Positions 55,734-64,000 of a stretch of DNA of 64,000 nt are shown piece after piece. This DNA comes from Simplicispira sp. 125 (GTDB lineage: Bacteria; Pseudomonadota; Gammaproteobacteria; Burkholderiales; Burkholderiaceae_C). The notes under the pieces are model-generated. The model was not told the origin of the DNA, did no database searches, and saw nothing but the letters and a program-made list of their open reading frames with translations. Made by a program: the position numbers and the translations under genes. Positions within the stretch are counted from its first letter, which is position 1; every line of letters begins with the position of its first letter. The stretch is from assembly GCF_003096555.1 (NCBI RefSeq), contig NZ_QEKM01000001.1, positions 2,790,001 to 2,854,000 on the forward strand. Reading direction: 5' to 3'.

Positions 55734-56507
55734 ATGCAACAGCAGCAACCCCCTACGCCTTCCACCAACCCCACCCGCTCTCTGCCCTTGGCCGGTGCCA
55801 GCAACTTCCGTGACCTGGGCGGCTACCAGGGCCTGGGGGGCCAAACGCTGCGCTGGCGGCGCCTGTTCCGCTCAGACCACCTGGCGGACCTGACCCCGGA
55901 CGACCAGGCCAGGCTGCAGGCGCTGGGGATTACGCGCGCGATTGACTTCCGGGGCGCCAGCGAACGCGCTGCCCAGGCCTATGCGCTGCCCGGCGTGGCC
56001 TACCACCCGCTCACCATTGAACCCACCGTCATCCACCGCGCACTGGCCCTGCAACAGCAAGGCCACGCCCTGACCGCGCAAGACGCCGTGGGCCTGATGC
56101 AGGAGACCTACCGGGGCTTTGTGCACGACAACGCACCGCGCTTTGCTGAAATGTTTCGCCTGCTGCTCGACAACGACAGCCCCATCGTCTTCCACTGCAC
56201 GGCGGGCAAAGACCGCACCGGTTTTGCGGCTGCGCTCATCCTGCTGGCGCTGGGCGTGCCGCGCGCCACCGTCATGGAGGACTACCTGCTCACCAACGGC
56301 CTCTACCGCCGCCCCGAAGGCCTGGGCAGCCTGGCCCCCTCAGAGGTACTGGCCGTGCTGTGGCGCGTGCAGGAAGATTTTCTCAATGCTGCGCTGCACC
56401 GCGTGGATGCTGACTTTGGCGGCATCGATACCTACCTGGTGGATGTGCTGGGGCTGGACGATGCGGCCCGCAAGGAACTGGCGCAGCGCTATCTGCAAGC
56501 GTTGTAA
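55734..56507 (+). CDS. Tyrosine/lipid phosphatase family protein
   Basis: A 257-residue protein with the Cys-based phosphatase loop HCTAGKDRTG (about residue 155, CX5R), an N-terminal ASNFRDLGGY and IDFRGASERAA, as in bacterial tyrosine- or lipid-phosphatases of the Y_phosphatase3 family. It probably dephosphorylates phosphotyrosine or phosphoinositide-like substrates. The ATG at 55734 is chosen over a long upstream in-frame extension that shows no family similarity. Confidence 0.9.
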   Translation: MQQQQPPTPSTNPTRSLPLAGASNFRDLGGYQGLGGQTLRWRRLFRSDHLADLTPDDQARLQALGITRAIDFRGASERAAQAYALPGVAYHPLTIEPTVIHRALALQQQGHALTAQDAVGLMQETYRGFVHDNAPRFAEMFRLLLDNDSPIVFHCTAGKDRTGFAAALILLALGVPRATVMEDYLLTNGLYRRPEGLGSLAPSEVLAVLWRVQEDFLNAALHRVDADFGGIDTYLVDVLGLDDAARKELAQRYLQAL

Positions 56508-56591
56508 GCACTGGTTGCGAACCCCCGGCGGTGCGCGACAGCCGCCACGAAAAGTTGTATACCTGCACCTCCATACCGCAGGAGATACCCC

Positions 56592-56999
56592 ATGCAAGTG
56601 CAGCCCTACCTGTTCTTTGACGGCCGCTGCGAAGAGGCGCTGGGCTTTTACTGCAAAGCCCTGGGCGGCCAGGTCACCGCCCTGATGCGCTACCAGGACA
56701 ACCCCGAGCCACCACCGCCCGGCAACACCATGGCGGGGGACAAAATCATGCACGCCAACCTGCAGATCGGCGCGGCGCAGATCATGGCCTCGGACGGGCA
56801 GCGCCCGGGCGAAGGCCTGTTCAAAGGCTTCGCGCTCTCGATCACCGCCGCCACCGACGCCCAAGCCCAGCGCCTGTTCGACGCCCTGGCCGACGGCGGC
56901 CAAATCCAGATGCCCTTCGGGCCCACGTTTTTTGCCACCGCATTTGGCATGGTGGCCGACCGCTTTGGCGTGGGCTGGATGGTGATCGTGCCCCGCTAG
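56592..56999 (+). CDS. VOC-family (PhnB/glyoxalase-like) protein
   Basis: A 135-residue protein of the PhnB-like VOC family: an N-terminal VQPYLFFDGRCEEALGFYCKALGG, a MHANLQIGAAQIMASDG strand and a C-terminal FGPTFFATAFGMVADRFGVGWMV. Members bind a divalent metal or small molecule; the activity of this branch is unclear. The ATG has AGGAGA upstream (56580-56585). Confidence 0.92.
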   Translation: MQVQPYLFFDGRCEEALGFYCKALGGQVTALMRYQDNPEPPPPGNTMAGDKIMHANLQIGAAQIMASDGQRPGEGLFKGFALSITAATDAQAQRLFDALADGGQIQMPFGPTFFATAFGMVADRFGVGWMVIVPR

Positions 57000-57037
57000 C
57001 CCCTTCTATCGAGGCAGTTTACCTAAGCATAATGCTA

Positions 57038-57096
57038 TTATTTTAATAGCTATTGGCGCTTTACAAATAAGCGTTACAGCCCATTTTTACTCAAAT
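57038..57096 (+). repeat. Dispersed palindromic repeat, family 2, copy I
   Basis: A forward copy, TTTTAATAGCTATTGGCGCTTT, split as TTTTAATAGCT and ATTGGCGCTTT, followed by AAATAAGCGTTACAGCC and ATTTTTACTCAAA. It fills the gap between the VOC gene and the broken MFS gene. Confidence 0.8.
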
Positions 57097-57122
57097 TTTC
57101 TCTCAGCGCTGGCGCGCCCCAC

Positions 57123-57647
57123 TCATCCCGCACTGGGTTGCGCCCGGCCCACCACGCCACGCTGGTGGCGTATGCGCCAATAGAGCCAGCCCATGATCGA
57201 CAGATTCAGCAGATTCCACCCCATGCCGTTGATGAATGCCGCCTGGTAGCTGCCCGTCACGTCAAAAATCCAGCCCGACATCCAGCCCCCCAGCGCCATG
57301 CCGATCAGCGTGGCCATGATCACCGCGCCCACCCGGGCGCCCGCCTCCTGCAGCGCGAAATACTCGCGGATGATGATGGCGTACGCCGGCACGATGCCGC
57401 CCTGGAACAGCCCGAACATGGCCGAGATGACGTACAGCGGCACCAGCCCGTCAAACGGCAGAAACAGCAACAGCCCCACGCCCTGCAACGCCGAGCCCAG
57501 CAGCAGCGTGCGCACACCGCCAATGCGGTCGCAGATCACGCCCGACACCAGGCGGCTGACAATGCCGCAGGCCAGCATCAGCGACAGCATTTCGGCGCCG
57601 CGCGCCGCGCCAAAACCCAGGTCGGTGCAATAGGCCACGATGTGCAC
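57123..57647 (-). pseudogene. C-terminal half of an MFS transporter, truncated
   Basis: 174 residues matching the last six or so membrane segments of an MFS carrier (HIVAYCTDLGFGAARGAEML, then SRLVSGVICDRIGGVRTLLLG). A full protein is about 400 residues. The frame ends at an upstream TAG inside the adjacent mobile element, and only a GTG could start it. The N-terminal half is missing, presumably displaced beyond the element's far end outside the window. Confidence 0.8.
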
Positions 57648-57712
57648 CTTTATAGTACAAAACGCCGATCGGTATTCCTAACAACCCTGCAACCCTACAA
57701 CTTCGGTCATCT

Positions 57713-59059
57713 ATGGGAAAGTACAACTTCAAACTAGTAAAACCAAGGTCTGTGGAATTGACACGGGCAGGGTATGGCCGGGTTGCGCACCTTCCGTTCA
57801 TCCTCGACGCACGTCCTGGCATCCACCGCGATGGCTCCGAGTACTTGGTCGATCTCGGTTTGGGAATGTGGAATCGAGCCCACCCGGGTACACAAGGAAG
57901 CCGCCCCGCAGCTACGAGCATTCGGTCTTACGGGTGGTGGCTTTGCAACTTCTTGGAGTGGTGTGAAGAAAAAACAATCGACCCCGCCAGAGCCGACTAT
58001 GTTGCACACGTCCTTGACGGATTTCAGTCTGATTTAGTCTCCGGGAAGTGGGGCAAGGATGGCAGGCCATTGAGCGACAAGACGGTCAACAGCTATGTCG
58101 ACACTGCTACGGACTATCTCCAGTGGATGACTTGGAAGGGCAAGCGTTCGCATTTCGCAGTCCCGTATGTCACGCGCACCGCCTACCCAGGCAGGTCTCA
58201 TAGCGCAGGAAATTCTCGGCCACGGACCTACGATGTACGACAAGGACGTCGTAGAGAGTCGCCCGGGGAACTGCAGATGCCGACTGATCACCAAGTAGAC
58301 ATCTGGCTCGAGTCTGTCTATACGTTACGAGGCCAAACTCTAGGGCTCATGTGTGAAACGGTCCTGATGTCGGCGGCTCGGCGGCAAGAGGTTGCGTGTT
58401 GGCGTAACGATACCCTGCCGCTGGACCCTCAAAAATGGGTCATCGTCAACCCGACAGCAGATCTTAAGCACCAGCTAGTGTCTGTACGCCTACGTTACGG
58501 TACTAAGGGGAAAGACAGTGGGATAGACGAGGTTCACAGCGACAAGATTGGACCCGAGCGGCAGATCAAGATCCCCCTTCACTTCGCTGAAAAGTTGCAC
58601 GCGTACCGCACAAAAATACGGCCCCGACTCCTTAAAAAGTGGGTTGGCGGGGCGCGCGGCCCGGAGGCTCAGCGAGAGAGATTGAACAGGTCTGTACACC
58701 TGTTTCTGAATCCCGAGGGCATTCGTCAATCTGCCTCAAGCTTCTACTCCGCCTGGAAGTCTGGAGCGCTCCCGTATCCGGCATGGTCTCCTCACCTCGG
58801 GAGGCATTGGTGGGCCTGCTCCACGCTTGTCAAGGAAATTCGGGATGGTAGGGAGCACCGAGAGCCCAATTACACAGGACCGGGAACATTGACTGCGATT
58901 TTGATGAAGGGCGTTATAGAGCTGAAAATTGTTCCGCAGCTTGGGCACATCAGTAGCACCACCACGAGCCTGTACGTTCGTTGGGTCTGCAACCAGCTCG
59001 ATGAAGCTCTACCCGAACGGTATCAATCAACGATGGTTGATTGGTCTGAGGATCATTAA
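57713..59059 (+). CDS. Tyrosine recombinase A of the element (TnpA-like)
   Basis: A 448-residue site-specific recombinase with the full catalytic set: Arg in SAARRQEV (R223/R224), HLGR (H361, R364), a second His in LGHISS (H412) and nucleophile Tyr in TTTSLYV (Y421). The N-terminal 150 residues form an arm/core-binding region (YGWWLCNFLEWC). It is the first of three recombinases; the stop overlaps the next start by one base (TAATG). It should cut and rejoin DNA at the element ends. Arrangement and sizes recall TnpA of Tn554. Confidence 0.9.
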   Translation: MGKYNFKLVKPRSVELTRAGYGRVAHLPFILDARPGIHRDGSEYLVDLGLGMWNRAHPGTQGSRPAATSIRSYGWWLCNFLEWCEEKTIDPARADYVAHVLDGFQSDLVSGKWGKDGRPLSDKTVNSYVDTATDYLQWMTWKGKRSHFAVPYVTRTAYPGRSHSAGNSRPRTYDVRQGRRRESPGELQMPTDHQVDIWLESVYTLRGQTLGLMCETVLMSAARRQEVACWRNDTLPLDPQKWVIVNPTADLKHQLVSVRLRYGTKGKDSGIDEVHSDKIGPERQIKIPLHFAEKLHAYRTKIRPRLLKKWVGGARGPEAQRERLNRSVHLFLNPEGIRQSASSFYSAWKSGALPYPAWSPHLGRHWWACSTLVKEIRDGREHREPNYTGPGTLTAILMKGVIELKIVPQLGHISSTTTSLYVRWVCNQLDEALPERYQSTMVDWSEDH

Positions 59060-61149
59060 TGACGCTCAGAAAGATCTCGAAAGACCATCTTCCACGGCAA
59101 GGCGCGGATCCGGAACCAATCTATTCACCAGACCTTCTGCGACGCACTGACAGCCCTCTAAGATTCTGGACACAACACGCTAGAAAGGCGTGCCTCGTTG
59201 ACCTGTCAGACCTCGAATTAGGGCAGGACAAGCCGAAAAAACCAGGACTTGAGGACCGCTGGCTTGGTGGCTATAGCGGCCGGCCTACTTTGATCCATGA
59301 ACTGCTGCCAGCAATTAAAGAGAAACTGATGTTTGCCACAGAAAAAACGTGTCGGGGTCGAGTGGCGGACTTAAAAATGTGGTGGCGTCTTTTCGACGAG
59401 ATGGAAGCGCTGTCTCCACAATCTGGAATCGCCGTCACGCCTGTTCGCAGTGTCAAGGATTTGACGCACCTCCACCAGCAACTCGCAGTGCAACGCTTTT
59501 CACCTGGCATATTTTCATCCTTCAGGTCTGTTGCAGACATGACCCGACGGGCTCAAGGGATGCGGCCCCTTCCATGGATCGGACCTGAGTTCCTGCAGTC
59601 ATCTCGAGAAATACCTACTCAAGCACAGTCGCGCGACCTGTTTACTCAAATAAAGCGCTTTTGGTTCGGAGCAATTGATCGCTGGGCCATGGTGGATGAC
59701 ATGCTTGCTAAGAAGCGGGCACCTGTCAACGAGGAGCAGGTTGATTGGCTTCGCAACGCAGAGTACTTGCTTCCTTTTCTTGAAATGGATGCTTTTCCGA
59801 CTGCCAGTGCCATCAGGAAATTTTGGAGTAGAGAAACAGGAAAAGCAGAGAAGACACTTTCGCGCCATGGGCTATCGACAGACACGATGTTTGCCACACT
59901 TTTTCCCACAGCCTTTGAGATCCGTATGGGTTTCCACTTAGCGCTAATTGGTGGCGGGTGGAACGTGCAAACGCTACTGGACTTACGTGTCAAAGCATCT
60001 GCTCCCACCTCCGAAAGTATGCCTTTTTTGCGAGATCACCCGCAGGATTCCAATCGCTACATCATGACTGGCTTTAAAGAGCGAGGCTCGTCGGACCACT
60101 TTTTGCACGGTGATTGGAAGGCAGATCGGTCCCCAGGGAAAATAGTTCGCACAATAGTTGAACGAACTTGGCCATTACGGCAGGAACTTGTTCGTCTCCT
60201 CCGTATTGCAAAAATAAAACTTAATCAGTTACTGGTGGCGAACGCCGATCTCGTATCGCTTACAGAAGCCCGGCTGACGGTCATGGAACTGCAGCGGAAA
60301 TCTGAAAGCGTTTGGCTCTATCGCACCAGAAACGGTATTCACGCACTAGACGATAAAAACTACGATAAATATGAACGAAACACGCCAGTTCTGCGAATTG
60401 TCGTTACGAGCGTCAATGAGAACCGCGCTGCACGCGAGAACCTGATCCCAGCAGTAAACGCCAGCGACTTCAGAAGCATTTTTGCCGAATATGCGTATCG
60501 AATTTCGGGCGGATCAGTATTGGCCGTTCAGAAGGCGCTAGGACATCGCTCGCCCTCCATGACGGCGAAATACTTGGAAAGCAACATCATTAAAGAGCAA
60601 CACGCACGCATCTTCGTCACGTATACAAACGAAATGTGGGCGATGGTTGTTTCTTCCGGACGGCTTGATCACACTGCTCTGCGGCAAGTTGTGGAAACCG
60701 GGGGTATTACCTCGGACCAAAAAATGAGACTGGCCGAGTACCGCAAGCTCAAGAAGAGCAGGCTGGGAATAGGTTGCAAAGATCCGCGCCAACCTCCGAG
60801 CCGGCTTGACCCTCAATTTGTCGTTAACGGGCAGTCACTTTGCACCGTACATCGCTGCACCCTATGCACTGAAAATGCAGTGATAGCGCCGGAGGCGTTA
60901 AGAGGGCTTGCAATGCGGCTCGCCGAATTGCAGCACCTTCAAAGCCGAATACCCGCAGAGCATTTCCATCGCGGTGGAGAAGTTTCTTTGCACACCGAAC
61001 TTAGGAATACCGAGGCGGCGCTGTTCGGTTTTGAAGGTGATTTGGTTAAGGCGACGTTCGACGCTTGGACACTCAGCATTGAAAAGGGCCTGCACCGGGT
61101 GCCTGAATTCAATGGCGTGGGTTCTACAACAAAGCCTGAAAATGGCTAG
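59059..61149 (+). CDS. Tyrosine recombinase B of the element (TnpB-like)
   Basis: A 696-residue protein with a large N-terminal domain and a C-terminal integrase fold: SDFRSIFAEYAYR replaces the usual HxLRHTF box and LGHRSPSMTAKYLES carries His and the Tyr nucleophile. The first catalytic Arg may be in LDLRVKA or EIRMGFHLALIGGGW. The last part has a Cys-rich patch (CTVHRCTLCTEN, about residue 600), perhaps metal-binding. The large size and position match TnpB of Tn554-like elements. It overlaps the third recombinase by eight bases. Confidence 0.88.
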   Translation: MTLRKISKDHLPRQGADPEPIYSPDLLRRTDSPLRFWTQHARKACLVDLSDLELGQDKPKKPGLEDRWLGGYSGRPTLIHELLPAIKEKLMFATEKTCRGRVADLKMWWRLFDEMEALSPQSGIAVTPVRSVKDLTHLHQQLAVQRFSPGIFSSFRSVADMTRRAQGMRPLPWIGPEFLQSSREIPTQAQSRDLFTQIKRFWFGAIDRWAMVDDMLAKKRAPVNEEQVDWLRNAEYLLPFLEMDAFPTASAIRKFWSRETGKAEKTLSRHGLSTDTMFATLFPTAFEIRMGFHLALIGGGWNVQTLLDLRVKASAPTSESMPFLRDHPQDSNRYIMTGFKERGSSDHFLHGDWKADRSPGKIVRTIVERTWPLRQELVRLLRIAKIKLNQLLVANADLVSLTEARLTVMELQRKSESVWLYRTRNGIHALDDKNYDKYERNTPVLRIVVTSVNENRAARENLIPAVNASDFRSIFAEYAYRISGGSVLAVQKALGHRSPSMTAKYLESNIIKEQHARIFVTYTNEMWAMVVSSGRLDHTALRQVVETGGITSDQKMRLAEYRKLKKSRLGIGCKDPRQPPSRLDPQFVVNGQSLCTVHRCTLCTENAVIAPEALRGLAMRLAELQHLQSRIPAEHFHRGGEVSLHTELRNTEAALFGFEGDLVKATFDAWTLSIEKGLHRVPEFNGVGSTTKPENG

Positions 61150-63460
61150 GGGACACGTCATTCAACGGGAGGTCAGAGCCGCGTTTGAAGCCTCACCGGA
61201 CGTGGTTCTGGCCAAATATGCCGCCGAGGATGTACAACGGATGGGGCAGTTGGAGCTTCAGCACGTGAAGTACTTGCTCGGGCATGGCGACGACTGGACG
61301 ACATGGATGACTCCACGAGAGTGGTTCCCAGTCGGATCCCGATCGCATTGGAATGTTCGAATCGAAGAAAGAGTTTTGGCCAATTTACGGGTTCATCTTA
61401 AGCAGCCTGTATCGCGAGGAAGTGACGTAGAGCCGGTAATACAAGGCTTAGTTGATAGCGCGGTTTTAAATTGCAATCGCTACCTCGTCTTGTGTCGTAT
61501 CGCCCCTGTTAGCTTACGTAACGGTCGTGATAGCTTAGACCCGTCGGTGCTCGCTATGATGGCCCACCAGAGCGTTGCGTTCATTGCGGCGATCGCGGTC
61601 GCCAATGCAATGGTTGCTTTAGATGAAGTAGATACAGGGTTTGGAGAGGGAAAAAATCCAAGCCTACCCCTCGTTCGCTTCGCCTCGGTGTCCAGAGAGA
61701 ATGTAGATGCTCTACCGCTCTCTAACTCGGTGAAGTTGAACATTAAAAACGAACTCAAGCGGATGCATGCGGCATCTGATAGAGGTTTGTGGACCGATGC
61801 TCCGCTGTGGGGTGTGGACCCAAAAATACTCACCCGTGTGTCAGGTGACTTCGATACCCCTACGTCGGCGGCGCATTGCGAACCGCATTTACCACTGCCT
61901 GATGCCTATGTTGAGGAAATTGGGACGAAGTCCCACTGGATCATTGAGAATCTGGGCCCAAACATCCTGCGTGTTTTGTCGAATTTTCAGAACCTTTGGC
62001 AGGAGGCCCATGAATCGAAAGATGATATTCGTACAGTTAGCGACCGATGCGCTGCAATCCTAAAAAACGAAGTGTGGATCGATGCGACTGGTCAAGTCAT
62101 TGAAAAGTTGCCGTTTCCCCTGAAGCTAAGCCAGAGGGGGAGCCATAGCAAGAAGACTTCAAACGACGAGACCGCAATTAGTCGCGGCGAAATAGACGCC
62201 GACGTTTCGGGCCCTGAACATAGCACTCGAACGGAAGCATGGCCTCCACGCCGCGCGGCTCAATTATTCGGCTTGGCTAAGGTCTTACAAGGAGCACATC
62301 TGTTCGTTGCCGGCTTGTCGACTGGGAGCCGCAACGGTGAAATTCTGACAATAGAGCGAGGCGCTATCCGCAACGCGCCCGATGGCACTGCATTCGTGAA
62401 TGGACGCACATATAAACTTGTGCGCCGCCACAACGGCGAATGGCGCGACTGGCCCATACCGGATCTTGCAGTGCGTGCATTCGTACAGCAAGCGAAGCTA
62501 ATAGCTCTTATGGAACGGTTGTCTCCGATCAATCCCGCCAAACCGATGTGGAGCCCTGCTGAGACAACCTACCGAAGTAATCTGTGGTTTGGATCCGGAA
62601 ACCGCGGCAGGCCAGCGACATCAACGATTTTGGCTGAGTTGTTAAGACATTACTCGCGGTCGTTGGGACTAGAACAGCAACCTGGTGGACAGGCAATTCG
62701 ACTACATCGGTTGAGAAAAACTCTGGCCAGACTTGTGGCCCTCGCCATCGTCCAAGCCCCTAAGCTGCTTCAGGATGTTTTTGGGCATAAGAATATTGAG
62801 ATGACCCTCTACTACATCCTGACAGATAAGGCACTTTCCGCAGAGATTGACGAGATCGTCCGCGAACTGCGCATCATCCGCTGTTCGGACGACTTGACGA
62901 AATTTGTCACTGAAGGCGAGACCCAGTCATCCCTAGGAGATTTGATCTCGTTTGAGGGCCCCAATCCACCCACCGCCCACCGACTCCATAGCGATGGTTT
63001 TGGAGGACCTGCGGCTGCCAGTATTCGTCGTGCTGTAGCGGAACAAAGGCAAACGGCTCACCGACGCTCTGAAGATTGGGGAGCGGAGAGCATTCGCGAC
63101 TTGGCAGAAATTCTGACACTAGGCGGAACAACCTGGAACCTGGTCCGCCCCGGCGTTATGTGCACGAAGTCCTTGAACCAGTTTGGTCCTTGCAATAGAA
63201 AGCGGGGACATCCCGATCCATCGAGCTGCCAAACCTCGTGTGATCACCGCCTCGAGCAGGCCTGGCTGCGTGAGGAGGTAGATGATTGCATTTCGCAGGC
63301 CTTAGAGCATTGGGAATTCGAGATCGCAAGTCAGCAAGAATTAGTCGCTGAGTTCTGGGCTGGACAAGTTCGCATGCATCTCGGTCGCTTTCCAGACCTG
63401 GAGAAGAAGTGGCGACTAGATCCACGGGTTGAACTGTTGGTCGGCTCTGCAGGGCAGTGA
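61142..63460 (+). CDS. Tyrosine recombinase C of the element
   Basis: An approximately 772-residue protein with a long, uncharacterised N-terminal half and a C-terminal recombinase fold: first Arg in TGSRNGEIL, box II as LHRLRKTLARL, second His in VFGHKNIEM and Tyr in TLYYIL. A Cys/His-rich segment (CTKSLNQFGPC, then CQTSCDH) follows and may bind zinc. The ATG at 61142 overlaps the preceding stop; a longer start would cover about 230 bp of the previous gene and is rejected. A third recombinase of this size distinguishes the element from classic Tn554. Confidence 0.87.
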   Translation: MARGHVIQREVRAAFEASPDVVLAKYAAEDVQRMGQLELQHVKYLLGHGDDWTTWMTPREWFPVGSRSHWNVRIEERVLANLRVHLKQPVSRGSDVEPVIQGLVDSAVLNCNRYLVLCRIAPVSLRNGRDSLDPSVLAMMAHQSVAFIAAIAVANAMVALDEVDTGFGEGKNPSLPLVRFASVSRENVDALPLSNSVKLNIKNELKRMHAASDRGLWTDAPLWGVDPKILTRVSGDFDTPTSAAHCEPHLPLPDAYVEEIGTKSHWIIENLGPNILRVLSNFQNLWQEAHESKDDIRTVSDRCAAILKNEVWIDATGQVIEKLPFPLKLSQRGSHSKKTSNDETAISRGEIDADVSGPEHSTRTEAWPPRRAAQLFGLAKVLQGAHLFVAGLSTGSRNGEILTIERGAIRNAPDGTAFVNGRTYKLVRRHNGEWRDWPIPDLAVRAFVQQAKLIALMERLSPINPAKPMWSPAETTYRSNLWFGSGNRGRPATSTILAELLRHYSRSLGLEQQPGGQAIRLHRLRKTLARLVALAIVQAPKLLQDVFGHKNIEMTLYYILTDKALSAEIDEIVRELRIIRCSDDLTKFVTEGETQSSLGDLISFEGPNPPTAHRLHSDGFGGPAAASIRRAVAEQRQTAHRRSEDWGAESIRDLAEILTLGGTTWNLVRPGVMCTKSLNQFGPCNRKRGHPDPSSCQTSCDHRLEQAWLREEVDDCISQALEHWEFEIASQQELVAEFWAGQVRMHLGRFPDLEKKWRLDPRVELLVGSAGQ

Positions 63461-63464
63461 GAAC

Positions 63465-64000
63465 ATGAATAGTAAAGCGCCTTCAAAGTTCTCGGACGCC
63501 GCTAGGCAGCAAATCCGTGCCAGTGCAGTTGCGCGTGGAGAGCAACGTTATGACGAGGTTGTGAAGAAAGTCACTAACGCCATAAGAACAATCGAACAAG
63601 AAATCCAAGCGCACAACGGTCTCTATCCTGCAAATGGTGGCGCTTTGACCCTCAGTGAACTCGTGCGTCGCTCAGGCGTCGGGCCGAAAACGCTTTTTGG
63701 TGCCAACTATAAACACAGCTTCAAGAAGAACATTGTTGATCCCTGGTTGTTGAGTGCAAAAGGTGGAGATGCGGGATCTCGGCCCGATGCAAAGAGAAGT
63801 GCAGCTGATCGTGTCTCCCAGTGGCGCGAGCTTTATAACGATCTGCTCACAACCTATCGCCTCGGTGAACTAGACTGGCATGACGCACGCCGTTTGCTCG
63901 CAGAAGCCGAGGAGAAGGTCCAGCAACTGATCAAAGACAATAAGGAGCTACGCCGAGAACTGAATAAGCTCAGCAAGGGAAATGTCGCGGTGCTGCCGAG
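63465..64000 (+). CDS. Small coiled-coil accessory protein of the element (TnpC-like), partial
   Basis: At least 178 residues before the window end. The N-terminal part contains a helix-turn-helix-like segment (LTLSELVRRSGVGPKTLF, about residue 61). The C-terminal visible part is charged and helical with heptads (RRLLAEAEEKVQQLIK, then DNKELRRELNKL), a likely coiled coil. It starts 4 bp after recombinase C. Small helical fourth proteins are typical accessory factors of Tn554-like TnpABC systems. Its end is outside the window. Confidence 0.7.
   Translation, partial: MNSKAPSKFSDAARQQIRASAVARGEQRYDEVVKKVTNAIRTIEQEIQAHNGLYPANGGALTLSELVRRSGVGPKTLFGANYKHSFKKNIVDPWLLSAKGGDAGSRPDAKRSAADRVSQWRELYNDLLTTYRLGELDWHDARRLLAEAEEKVQQLIKDNKELRRELNKLSKGNVAVLP

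Larger units (their letters stand above)
57648..64000 (+). mobile_element. Multi-recombinase mobile element (Tn554/RIT-like), left end
   Basis: The left end begins between the MFS remnant and 57713 and the element continues past the window. It carries four co-oriented, overlapping or nearly adjacent genes: three tyrosine recombinases and a small coiled-coil protein. The base composition drops from about two-thirds GC in the chromosome to about half GC here. The short leader holds the palindrome CCGATCGG (57665-57672), which may lie at the junction. The right end and any cargo are unseen. Confidence 0.75.

Noticed and set aside
57123..57647. MFS fragment as an intact small gene starting at GTG
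   Set aside because: It begins in the middle of the normal MFS fold, lacks half the membrane segments, and borders the mobile element.
60908..61141. Longer start for the third recombinase
   Set aside because: It would overlap the second recombinase by over 200 bp; the ATG at 61142 gives the same 8-bp overlap style as the other gene junctions.

Overview
The window is high-GC DNA from a betaproteobacterium, most likely a member of the Comamonadaceae close to Acidovorax. The basis is housekeeping content and order (purB, yaeQ, moaC, sucCD, short-type argC, recA-recX, a TctDE-like two-component pair, topB), codon use, and dispersed repeats of a type I associate with that family. This placement is inference; no 16S or tRNA gene was seen.

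Layout. (1) 1-3556: a locus for decaprenylphosphoryl-arabinose-type chemistry: DprE2-like SDR (cut by the window edge), DprE1-like FAD oxidase and GtrA on the minus strand, divergent from a UbiA-type phosphoribosyltransferase and a divergent-PAP2 protein. (2) 3566-10055: TetR regulator and a complete RND efflux operon. (3) 10154-20196: a degenerate HD-GYP-like protein, then a CarH/LitR-type B12 photoreceptor-repressor facing a long, tightly packed, probably light-controlled operon (glutathione peroxidase, FAD oxidoreductase, DUF1365, cyclopropane-fatty-acid synthase, CHI-like, MFS, DUF3833, SDR, SnoaL-like). (4) 20196-29237: housekeeping and small conserved genes, including a yybP-ykoY manganese riboswitch before a TerC-family gene, an M48 protease, moaC and a PglL/Wzy-type membrane protein. 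(5) 29274-34050: VapBC-like toxin-antitoxin, a decayed Fic gene, and an AT-rich pilin-modification island (TfpX/Z-like, PglL-like O-oligosaccharyltransferase, type IV pilin with a sigma-54 promoter). (6) 34187-41640: MBL-fold hydrolase and a signalling operon of CHASE2 Ser/Thr kinase, PP2C phosphatase, tandem-FHA protein and CHASE2 adenylate/guanylate cyclase. (7) 41701-56999: sucCD, argC, recX-recA (LexA box), MarR, two-component system, SPOR protein, birA, SET methyltransferase, topB with a C-terminal SWIB domain, a phosphatase and a VOC protein. (8) 57123-64000: an MFS gene broken by a lower-GC mobile element with three long tyrosine recombinases and a small fourth protein (Tn554 / recombinase-in-trio style), running off the window.

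The most unusual feature is the repeats. One family of about 60 bp with a palindromic core occurs about ten times. Several copies lie inside reading frames and encode related peptides at protein ends, in signal peptides or in membrane segments, much like Rickettsia palindromic elements. A second family of about 100 bp with imperfect terminal inverted repeats occurs three times, and each copy abuts and apparently supplies the TAA stop codon of a neighbouring gene.
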